Source of the DNA: SZAS-103 sp043747745
GTDB lineage: Bacteria; Pseudomonadota; Gammaproteobacteria; Xanthomonadales; Xanthomonadaceae
Direction of reading: 5' to 3'
NCBI GenBank assembly: GCA_043747745.1
Contig: JAYTOP010000053.1
Span: 1 to 23,118, forward strand
DNA: 23,118 bases
In this document: one piece after another, positions 13,772 to 19,937 of the stretch
How positions within the stretch are numbered: the stretch's first letter is position 1
How the letters are laid out: each line of letters opens with the position of its first letter
The notes under the pieces: model-generated
The model's input: only the letters and a program-made list of their open reading frames with translations
Database searches by the model: none
What the model was told of the DNA's origin: nothing
Program-made: the position numbers and the translations under genes

Positions 13772-15156
13772 GAGCGGCTCCCACTGAACAGGTCCTGCAG
13801 CCGGCGCAGGAATTCCGGTGGTGGTTCGCCGCCGGGCATGCGCACGATATGCAACGCCTTGAACTGCTCGGGCACCAGCGCCTCGGATTCCGGGGTATCG
13901 TCGATGCACACCGGCAAGATGAATTTGCCGCCGTCGGCGATGTTGCGCGCGCGGTCGACGGCGTAACTCCACTCGCGCCGGAAGTACGCTTCGTGGCGGC
14001 GCTGCGTCGTCGCCGAAATCACCGGCAGGAAGAAACTGCAGCGCTGGATATTCGCGCGAATCTTGCGATCGTAATCGTCGCCGCCTTCGAGGCGGTCGAG
14101 GTCGAACCAGGTCGTCAATCCGACCGCATCCATGCCGGCCTTGAGGCGCTGCACGGCAGGCAGGTCCTCGCGGGCGTAGCTGATGAAGATGGCGTTCTCC
14201 GGCATCTCGCGCGATGGCGGCATGAAGCGCTGCGGAGGACTGCCGCCGTTCGAAGGCAACGCCGGGCTCTGGCGCTTGGACCACCGCGCATGCAGTTCGG
14301 CAACGAACGCCTCGGCGCCACCATAGACGCGCGTGCGCACGCTGACCTGCTGCAAAAATGCCACCAGGCGATCGTCCTGCATGGTGTGGTCGTCGGCGAA
14401 TACCTCGCTCACATCGCGTGGATCGGACAAGCGCTTGCGCTTGGCCATGCGCAGGAACAGCCGCGCCAGCCAGTTGGAGAAATCGCTGCCGATCAGCAGC
14501 AGGTGGTTGTGTTCGAGTTCGTGGAAGAGTTTTTCCGGCGTCAGGTGTTCGGACTGCAGCGCGCAGATGAACTCCAGCATGTCCTCGTCCGATACCACAT
14601 ACGTCGGCGACGCGGAGAGTTTTCCGAGCAAGTGGTAGACCACCGTGCGCTGCAGCTGGCTGCGCTCGACCGGGAGATCCGCGACACGGTTCGGCGCGTA
14701 GGCAATGACCTCGGCATTCGGCTGGCCGCCATGGCGCTCCAGGTTGATCGCCTGTTCGAGCAGCGGGTCGAACGTGGTGGTCACGAACAGGTTGAAATCG
14801 GTGATCTGCGCCAATTGCCGCAGCGCCAGCGGCGGCTCGAACTCCACTTCGCGCATGATAGAACGCAACCGCGTGTAGGCTTCCTCGCGCCGGCCGTGCT
14901 GGCCGAGGAAGCAGCACATCACGTCGTTGAGGGTGAGCGGTCGCGGTAGGCCGACGATGTCCACCGACAGCCGCACTGCCAGTTTCTCGGCCAGCCATTC
15001 GTACAGGGGGCGCAGGCCGCCGTCGGTCTGCACGCGCAGCAGGTCGGGCCCGATGATCGGGATGACCCGGCGTTCCTCGATGTAGTTGAGCAGGTCGTCC
15101 CAGGCATCTTCATCGAAGGCGTGCGGTGCGCCGATTGTGGGCGAAAGGGTCGACAT
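13768..15156 (-). CDS. SIR2-like and TIR two-domain protein
   Basis: I choose the ATG at 15156 (MSTLSPTIGA...), which has GGGAAGTGGAAC upstream; residues encoded further upstream look like non-coding translation. Of 462 residues, about 20-290 resemble the SIR2_2 family. They include VIPIIGPDLLRV at 31-42, then VTTTFDPLLEQA at 125-136 and YHLLGKL with His175. In NAD-cleaving relatives the second motif reads TTNxD; here Thr128 occupies the Asn position, so catalysis by this half is doubtful. After a Pro-rich hinge (295-318), residues 320-460 form a TIR domain: NAIFISYAREDLPAVQRLKA, then TTWFDLDRLEGGDDYDRKI, and YFRREWSYA with Glu395 at the usual catalytic place. It is the first gene of the cluster. 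Its stop overlaps the STAND start by 4 nt, pointing to coupled translation. Confidence 0.85.
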   Translation of the reverse strand: MSTLSPTIGAPHAFDEDAWDDLLNYIEERRVIPIIGPDLLRVQTDGGLRPLYEWLAEKLAVRLSVDIVGLPRPLTLNDVMCCFLGQHGRREEAYTRLRSIMREVEFEPPLALRQLAQITDFNLFVTTTFDPLLEQAINLERHGGQPNAEVIAYAPNRVADLPVERSQLQRTVVYHLLGKLSASPTYVVSDEDMLEFICALQSEHLTPEKLFHELEHNHLLLIGSDFSNWLARLFLRMAKRKRLSDPRDVSEVFADDHTMQDDRLVAFLQQVSVRTRVYGGAEAFVAELHARWSKRQSPALPSNGGSPPQRFMPPSREMPENAIFISYAREDLPAVQRLKAGMDAVGLTTWFDLDRLEGGDDYDRKIRANIQRCSFFLPVISATTQRRHEAYFRREWSYAVDRARNIADGGKFILPVCIDDTPESEALVPEQFKALHIVRMPGGEPPPEFLRRLQDLFSGSRS

Positions 15157-15419
15157 AGTTCCACTTCCCAAAGGAAAACCGCGATGCCCCAGACGATGAT
15201 TTGTCGACCGAGTGTAGCGGGAGTCACGTCGGCTGCGCCATTCCGTCGGAACGACCAGGGGACGGCACGCAACATGGTGCCGCTCCCGATCGCATACCTC
15301 GCAGCCCCAGCGGAGTTCAGCATTCACGAACCTGCGAGAAGCGACCAGCAAAGGAATGCACGTCGCCAAACCAGCTGTTTGTAGGTGCTGCGACGTTTGG
15401 GATGGCGTAGCCTCAACTG
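15157..15419. other. upstream region of the SIR2-TIR gene cluster
   Basis: This 263-bp gap must hold the promoter if the five minus-strand genes form an operon. I see only weak candidates: a minus-strand TACACT at about 15213-15218 without a good -35 partner, and an 11-bp palindrome TTCCG-T-CGGAA at 15241-15251. No gene is supported here. The left break of the IS30 remnant is at its right edge. Confidence 0.3.
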
Positions 15420-15767
15420 TCACGCGTAACGGTAGACCATGGTGTGGCTGACCACGCCGCCCTTGAGCAACTTCAGGCGACCGCGGATCTGATCCGGGCT
15501 GTGGTCTTGCTTCAAGCGAGCGATCAACTCCAGGCGCACTGCATCGGACAGATGCGCATGGGAACTGGCGGCATGACGCCGCTGCGTGGCTTGGCCGTGG
15601 CCAATCGAACCCACATAGATCTTCCCAGAACAGTTCCGCCGCAACGCGCGGCTGACCGTGCTGGAATGGCAGCCTGTCTCCTGTGCGCTGTGTTGCTGCG
15701 AAACCCCCGCCCGTTGCAGGGCAGCGATCTGATAGCGTTGCTCCAAGGTCAGGTGTCGATAGCTCAT
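15420..15767 (-). pseudogene. truncated IS30-family transposase
   Basis: The ATG at 15767 has GTGGAGTTGCAC upstream (GGAG at 8 nt). The 115-residue product starts MSYRHLTLEQRYQIAALQRA, the helix-turn-helix that opens IS30-family transposases, and continues with ETGCHSSTVSRALRRN and the SPDQIRGRLKLL block. It then stops at MVYRYA. IS30 transposases are usually well over 300 residues and have a DDE core, which is entirely missing. The right end of the element is probably near 15840, where the minus strand reads GAAGTGCAATTTCCTTGAAC. No matching left terminus remains, so the copy is a 5' remnant. It sits directly against the remains of hsdS. Confidence 0.8.
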
Positions 15768-15853
15768 GTGCAACTCCACTTGGCGGTGAAGGCGCGCAGG
15801 CTACGCCACCTGGCCTCCCTCAGTTCAAGGAAATTGCACTTCGCGGTTTAATC

Positions 15854-16033
15854 CGCCCCTGCCTGATCGCCGATGTCGTCACCGGCAAGCTCGACGTTCG
15901 CTAAGCAGCGGCCTGCTTGCCGGACACGGTGGACTCCGCCGAAGCCGCGCCCGACGAGGACGCGGCCATCGAAGGAGAAGAGGACGCCAGCGAGTCCTTC
16001 GCCGATACCGACGCCGAGGACGTTGCGGCATGA
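15854..16033 (+). pseudogene. hsdS: 3' tip of a type I restriction specificity gene with in-frame stop
   Basis: The frame from 15854 reads CLIADVVTGKLDVR, the hallmark C-terminal helix of many HsdS subunits, and then meets TAA at 15902-15904. After that stop the same frame runs on for 42 codons as AACLPDTVDSAEA and a very acidic tail ending at TGA 16031. Intact relatives have such an acidic tail directly after LDVRE, so the TAA looks like a mutated Glu codon. Everything 5' of the helix, including both target-recognition domains, has been lost at the IS30 boundary. The terminal TGA overlaps the next ATG (ATGA at 16030-16033), preserving the old operon layout. Confidence 0.65.
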
Positions 16034-16053
16034 ACCCGCCGTCGGTGGACAAC

Positions 16054-16090
16054 ATTCCCAGTTTGGGTATGGTCGTTCCCGTTATGGGAA
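16054..16090 (+). promoter_or_regulatory. two similar palindromes 21 bp apart (possible operator pair)
   Basis: ATTCCCAGTTTGGGTAT (16054-16070) and TTCCCGTTATGGGAA (16076-16090) are both inverted repeats of the type TTCCC/GGGAA with a 4-bp centre. Their centres are about 21 bp apart, two turns of the helix. They lie within the first codons of the nucleotidyltransferase reading frame that starts at 16030. The nucleotidyltransferase has a winged-helix N-terminus, so autoregulation is plausible but unproven. Confidence 0.45.
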
Positions 16091-16121
16091 AGCCCCCGCC
16101 AAAGTCGCGCCACCAGCTCCC

Positions 16122-16703
16122 ATGGGATTGGCCGATGCGCTGTTCACTCCGGTGCAGCAGCGCGTGCTCGGCCTGCTGTTCGGCCAGCCCGAACGGCGTT
16201 TCCAGAGCAGTGAATTGATCCGCCTCGCGGGTTCGGGCACGGGCGCAGTGCATCGTGTGCTGACGCGGCTGGCTGATGCCGGCCTCGTCGCGGTGGAACG
16301 CAGCGGCAACCAGAAACACTACCGCGCGAATCCCGATTCGCCGGTGTTCACCGAACTCGGCGGGCTGGTGCGCAAGACGGTCGGCCTTGTCGTTCCCCTG
16401 CAGGCGGCGCTCGCGCCGCTCGCGCGCAAGATCGCGGTGGCGTTCGTGTACGGATCGGTCGCGCGCGGGCAGGATCGCGCGAGCAACGACATCGACCTGA
16501 TGGTGATCGCCGACAAGCTGGACTAACCGCACCTGTATGCGGCGCTGCAACCCGTCGAGGCCGCACTCGCGCGCCAGATCAGCCCCAATCTGATGACCCG
16601 GGCTGAGTGGAAGAAGAAGCGCTCGCAGGAGGATTCTTTCGCGGCCCGAGTCTCGGCGCAGCCGCGACTTATCGTGCTTGGATCGGACGATGACGTCAGC
16701 TGA
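16122..16703 (+). pseudogene. winged-helix/MNT nucleotidyltransferase, broken by in-frame TAA
   Basis: From the ATG at 16122 the frame gives MGLADALFTPVQQRVLGLLF, a winged helix (residues 1-75), and then a minimal nucleotidyltransferase domain with FVYGSVARGQDRASNDIDLM (109-127). The GS and D-x-D metal-binding motif is intact. After 134 residues (DKLD) a TAA at 16524-16526 interrupts. The same frame then continues with HLYAALQPVEAALARQISPN and a conserved-looking end, MTRAEWKKKRSQEDSFAARV, to TGA at 16701. Relatives have DYADLYAAL at this point, so TAC to TAA is likely. The original start may be the ATG at 16030 (MNPPSVDNIPSLGMVVPVMG), now out of frame through a one-base change near 16091. 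Such proteins pair with a HEPN-like partner as toxin-antitoxin modules, often inside type I restriction operons. Confidence 0.7.
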
Positions 16704-16743
16704 ACTCGACAACCTCGTGCGGATCGGCAAGCTCAAGTGCGAG
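16690..16743 (+). pseudogene. 5' stub of the nucleotidyltransferase partner gene
   Basis: An ATG at 16690, overlapping the end of the nucleotidyltransferase frame by 14 nt, begins MTSAELDNLVRIGKLKCE. Proteins encoded directly after such nucleotidyltransferases commonly start with ELxNLVRIGKLKxE and are HEPN-like. Homology ends near 16743, where the frame runs into DNA belonging to the 3' side of hipA; the frame itself stops at 16813. The gene was evidently cut off when the two regions were joined. Confidence 0.5.
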
Positions 16744-16778
16744 CGATCCACCGCTGCCGCAGCCATGGTGCGCAGCGT

Positions 16779-18059
16779 TCAATTGCTTTCGGGCCGCATG
16801 CGAAACCCTGGATAGGCGAATGCTCCCTGGATCAGTTCGCAGTCGCGCTCCGAAACGCCCTCCGTGCGCGCTGTTGCATACCAGATCGTTCGCACACGCT
16901 CTTCCATCTCCTTCACGATGGCCTCTGCCTGATCGGACTCAAGCAGGAAGCGGGCGCTTTGCGACAACAGGTTGGCTGCGTTCGCGCTTCGACCGGCATC
17001 GCCGACAACGAGCGCCAGATCGCGGCGTTCGATGCTGACCGGGGTCGACGGCGTCAGGTCATAGGCGGGCGACAATTTCCAGTCCTGGTCTCTGGCGATC
17101 ACGGCGTGATTGCGTGGATGATCGTCCGTGTTGGAGATCAGCGCGTTGAAGCACATCCGCTGGAACAGTTCGTGGGCGTTTTTCACCGGCTCCGCGCAGG
17201 CGCGACGCAATTCTTCGACGAGCAAGAGATACGACCAACGCTCGCGCGAACGGTGGCTGTCCTCTGTGCGCAACAGCGTCAATGCACTGACCATGCGCGC
17301 GCGCGCGTAGCCGTGCTCCTTTCTTTCGCGGTCGAAGCGCCGGACCATCAGCACGTCCCGACCGCCGGCATTCACGATCTTGCTGTCAGCAACGTTCAGG
17401 CCGCAGTTTCGCGCAAGGACCAGCATGGCGTGTTCGACCCTGGCGTTGTTCCAGCGGTCGTCCTTGCGGTTGAACTTCGCAATCCACAGCGCGTCATCGT
17501 CCTCGACGACCACTTTGGGCCGGGCACCGCCCATCGACGTACCCAGCAACATCAATTCCTGGATCTGCGCATTCGCCTCGTCGTCCGGCAGATCCTCTTC
17601 GGCGATGAGCGCGTCGGCGATGCGCTGGAGCTTTTCCAGCGCAACGGTTTGATTGAAGATGCGGCACGGTGCAGGCGGTTGCTGATTCAATCCGAAGCCC
17701 AGCGCACCAGCGCTATCGTCGGCAGCCTGCAGCAGATAGTCGAGTTCACCAAGTTGCGGCTTGCCAGCATGCTTTTCGATGACACGCCGCCCCCAATAGT
17801 CGGGACCCGCATCCCTCAATGCGCCGAAGACGCCGTTGAGCGCGACGGTTTCGTAGGTGCGCGGTGTGAGCCTCAGTTCAACCGGATCCAATGCAACAGC
17901 ATTGACGCGCTCAAGATAGCTACGACCATAGACAAAGCGCCCCACCTGGGTGCCGTGCCGATCGGATTGAAGTTGAAAGCGACCGGCAGTGACCGGTTCG
18001 ACCATGCCCGGCAAGACGATGTAGACGAAGCATTCGCTGGGCGATGGATCAGAAGTCAT
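16779..18059 (-). CDS. hipA: HipA-family serine/threonine kinase toxin
   Basis: From the ATG at 18059 the product has 426 residues, close to the roughly 440 of E. coli HipA. The N-terminal subdomain (FVYIVLPGMVEPVTAGRFQL) precedes a kinase-like core. GTSMGGARPK at 173-182 is the ATP-binding loop, followed by LWIAKF. LISNTDDHPRNHAV (307-320) supplies the catalytic aspartate, and SPAYDLTPS (330-338) the metal-binding Asp334. All key residues are kept, so the toxin looks active. E. coli HipA phosphorylates glutamyl-tRNA synthetase, stalling translation and producing dormant cells; the target here is unknown. The start overlaps the hipB stop by 11 nt, so translation is coupled. Confidence 0.9.
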   Translation of the reverse strand: MTSDPSPSECFVYIVLPGMVEPVTAGRFQLQSDRHGTQVGRFVYGRSYLERVNAVALDPVELRLTPRTYETVALNGVFGALRDAGPDYWGRRVIEKHAGKPQLGELDYLLQAADDSAGALGFGLNQQPPAPCRIFNQTVALEKLQRIADALIAEEDLPDDEANAQIQELMLLGTSMGGARPKVVVEDDDALWIAKFNRKDDRWNNARVEHAMLVLARNCGLNVADSKIVNAGGRDVLMVRRFDRERKEHGYARARMVSALTLLRTEDSHRSRERWSYLLLVEELRRACAEPVKNAHELFQRMCFNALISNTDDHPRNHAVIARDQDWKLSPAYDLTPSTPVSIERRDLALVVGDAGRSANAANLLSQSARFLLESDQAEAIVKEMEERVRTIWYATARTEGVSERDCELIQGAFAYPGFRMRPESN

Positions 18060-18384
18060 TGTCCAGCCCGCGGCGCGCACGTTCGCGTTCCTGCGATCGT
18101 GCCAGGGTTAATCCTTCCTCATCGCGGCCGATGTCGGCCAACAGACCCATGTCATTGAGCAGGCCGTAGGCCCACAACAGGGCGGCATAGATGGCGATGC
18201 CGGTTGACGGTTTGCCCTTTTCTGCATCCGTCACGGCACGCCGGCCCGCTCCGATCTTCTGCGCAACCTCAGCGATGGTCAGGTTGCGGCGAAGCCGTGC
18301 TGTGCGCAGATTGGCGCCGAGCGTCGTCAGGGCCTTCTCGACTTCGTATGGCGGGGCCTTGAGCAAGGGATTGCGGGCGTTCAT
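18049..18384 (-). CDS. hipB: HipB-like antitoxin, XRE-family regulator
   Basis: A 111-residue protein with a Cro/CI-type helix-turn-helix at about 20-75: LGANLRTARLRRNLTIAEVA, then GAGRRAVTDAEKGKPSTGIA and YAALLWAYGLL. The charged C-terminus (ARSQERERARRGLDNDF) may contact the toxin. HipB neutralises HipA and represses the operon. The ATG at 18384 has a GAGAG ribosome-binding site that itself lies inside one arm of the inverted repeat described upstream. The end overlaps hipA by 11 nt. Confidence 0.85.
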   Translation of the reverse strand: MNARNPLLKAPPYEVEKALTTLGANLRTARLRRNLTIAEVAQKIGAGRRAVTDAEKGKPSTGIAIYAALLWAYGLLNDMGLLADIGRDEEGLTLARSQERERARRGLDNDF

Positions 18385-18386
18385 GC

Positions 18387-18429
18387 GCTCTCAAAGGTTC
18401 TTTATTGACGTTTATGTGCTCTTGAGAGC
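18387..18429 (-). promoter_or_regulatory. inverted repeats upstream of hipBA (putative HipB operators)
   Basis: GCTCTCAA (18387-18394) and TTGAGAGC (18422-18429) are exact inverted repeats. The outer arm belongs to a perfect 12-bp palindrome, GCTCT-TG-AGAGC (18418-18429). The inner copy, GCTCTCAAAGGT, matches it at nine of twelve positions and overlaps the hipB ribosome-binding site. The two sites are centred 31 bp apart, three helical turns. The sequence between is A/T-rich (minus strand ACATAAACGTCAATAAAG) and suits a -10 region, though no strong promoter stands out. Confidence 0.6.
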
Positions 18430-18501
18430 TAATCACAGTCACTGAGCGTTTGCAAACAGACATGGCAAGAGCATCGGGATTATGGCTGTGGCCTGATCGC
18501 G

Positions 18502-19053
18502 TCAATCGACGCCACGCTCGTCCGCCATCCGGTAACCCATGGCCCGGTAACCGCGCTGGCGTTTGTCCCACATCCGCAGCAGCGCTGGATGACCAGTGTC
18601 GACGACATCGATGATCCGAACGTCTGTCTTGGAGGCGTGTTCTCGGTGCAGCCTGCCAGCATATTGCTGCAGGGTTCCCTTCCACGAGATAGGCATCGCG
18701 AGCACCAGCGTGTCGAGCGGTGGATGGTCGAAGCCTTCGCCGACCAACTTCCCGGTTGCCAGAAGGATGCGCGGAACGTCGGGCGGCAATGCGTCGAGCT
18801 CTGCGATCAGGGTGGCACGTTGCTTCCTGGACAACCGTCTGTGGAGGATGAATGGAGGCGGTACCGTACTGAATAGCGCGGCTTGGATTGCATCGAGATG
18901 CTCTGTGCGCTCAGTCAGTACAAGCACCTTGCGGCCTTGGTCGTAGGCGTTCCTGACATCCGACGCGATCGTCTCCGTTCGGGACTGATCTCTGGCCAAG
19001 TGCCGGAATACATCCTGAATCGCCGCTTCTGGCGGCAGATCGATGCGCGTGCG
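18502..19053 (-). pseudogene. C-terminal half of a superfamily 2 helicase, separated by an IS21 insertion
   Basis: From the IS border the frame reads TRIDLPPEAAIQDVFRHLAR. It then carries the helicase C-terminal motifs: KVLVLTERTEHLDAIQAALF (motif IV region), LLATGKLVGEGFDHPPLDTL (motif V) and LQQYAGRLHRE (motif VI, Q-x-x-GR-x-x-R). It ends at MADERGVD. Its 5' half is at 21716-23011. Alone it has no start or ATP-binding loop, and the frame entering from IS sequence adds only meaningless residues. Excision with one duplication copy would join ...MPRSIRT to RIDLPPEA in frame. Confidence 0.85.
19048..19053. repeat. 6-bp target-site duplication, left copy
   Basis: CGTGCG here is repeated exactly at 21710-21715, directly outside the two ends of the IS21-family element. 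A 6-bp length fits the 4-8 bp reported for the family. Confidence 0.75.
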
Positions 19054-19059
19054 TGCGGA

Positions 19060-19123
19060 TTTCGGTGATCGTGACCGCTTGTTTCGGTTGATGGTGACCG
19101 ACCATTTCGGTTGATCGTGACCG
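19060..19123. repeat. left terminal repeat array of the IS21 element (3 copies)
   Basis: Three copies of TTTCGGTtgATCGTGACCG-like sequence end at 19077, 19100 and 19123, exactly 23 bp apart. The first is one base shorter. They are inverted relative to the right-end array and are probably transposase-binding sites. Confidence 0.8.
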
Positions 19124-19168
19124 GTTGCTACTGAGTCGTTGTGCGTTGGGATAAGTGTACGTGATCGG

Positions 19169-19927
19169 TCACGATGGATCGTCTGGTTTGGTTTTTTCGT
19201 GGGGTTTACGGCGGAGCGATTCGCCCTTGAGGGCGACGCGGTGCGAGCGATGGACGAGCCGATCGAGGATGGCGTCGGCGACGGTGGGGTCATTGAGCCA
19301 GGCGTGCCAGTGCTCGATCGGCAACTGGCTGGTGATGAGGGTCGATTTGCTGGTGCTGCGATCATCGATCACTTCGAGCAGGTCGTGGCGTGCGGCTTGA
19401 TCGAGCGGGGTCATGCCCCAGTCGTCGAGGATCAGTACGTCGATGCGCGCGAGCTGGGCGAGCACGCGACCGAAGCTGCCGTCGGCATGGGCGATGCGTA
19501 ACGTCTCGGTCAGGCGCGGTACGCGCTGGTACAGCACCGGGAAGCCTTGGCGACAGGCGTGTTGTCCGAGTGCGCAGGCCAGCCAGGTCTTGCCCACGCC
19601 GGTCGGACCGGTCAGCAGGATGCTCTGGCCCTGGCGGATCCAGTCGCCGCCCGCCAAGCTCGCAATCACCCGTTTATCGATGCCGCGGCCGGCGCTGTAC
19701 TGCACATCTTCGAGACAGGCGTCGGTGTGCTTGAGTTTCGCCGCGCGCAACAGGCGCTCGAGCCGCCGGCCATCACGCCAGCTGCATTCGCGATCAACCA
19801 GCAAGCCGAGTCGATCCTCAAACGCGAGGTCGTGACAGGCCGGCAACAGGCGCTGCTCTTCGAGGGCGCGCGCCATGCCGTCGAGCTTGAGCGCGCGCAA
19901 CTGGTCGAGGGTGGGATGGGTCAGCAT
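19169..19927 (-). CDS. istB: IS21-family helper ATPase IstB
   Basis: The ATG at 19927 has a strong AAGGAG seven bases upstream, giving 252 residues (MLTHPTLDQLRALKLDGMAR...). It is a DnaC-like AAA+ ATPase with Walker A GPTGVGKT at 107-114 and Walker B VLILDDWG at 164-171, followed by a sensor-like TLITSQLP. The length matches the family. IstB forms an ATP-dependent assembly on target DNA and activates the IstA transposase. It begins 10 bp after the istA stop, so the two are translated from one message. The C-terminus is a basic tail (RRKPHEKTKP). Confidence 0.92.
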   Translation of the reverse strand: MLTHPTLDQLRALKLDGMARALEEQRLLPACHDLAFEDRLGLLVDRECSWRDGRRLERLLRAAKLKHTDACLEDVQYSAGRGIDKRVIASLAGGDWIRQGQSILLTGPTGVGKTWLACALGQHACRQGFPVLYQRVPRLTETLRIAHADGSFGRVLAQLARIDVLILDDWGMTPLDQAARHDLLEVIDDRSTSKSTLITSQLPIEHWHAWLNDPTVADAILDRLVHRSHRVALKGESLRRKPHEKTKPDDPS

Positions 19928-19937
19928 GCAATCTCCT

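Noticed and set aside
13772..14998. A 409-codon N-terminal extension of the STAND gene
   Set aside because: It lies entirely over the SIR2-TIR gene in another frame and is Arg/Ala-rich without domains; the GTG at 13771 has a GGGAG site and the STAND domain begins shortly after it.
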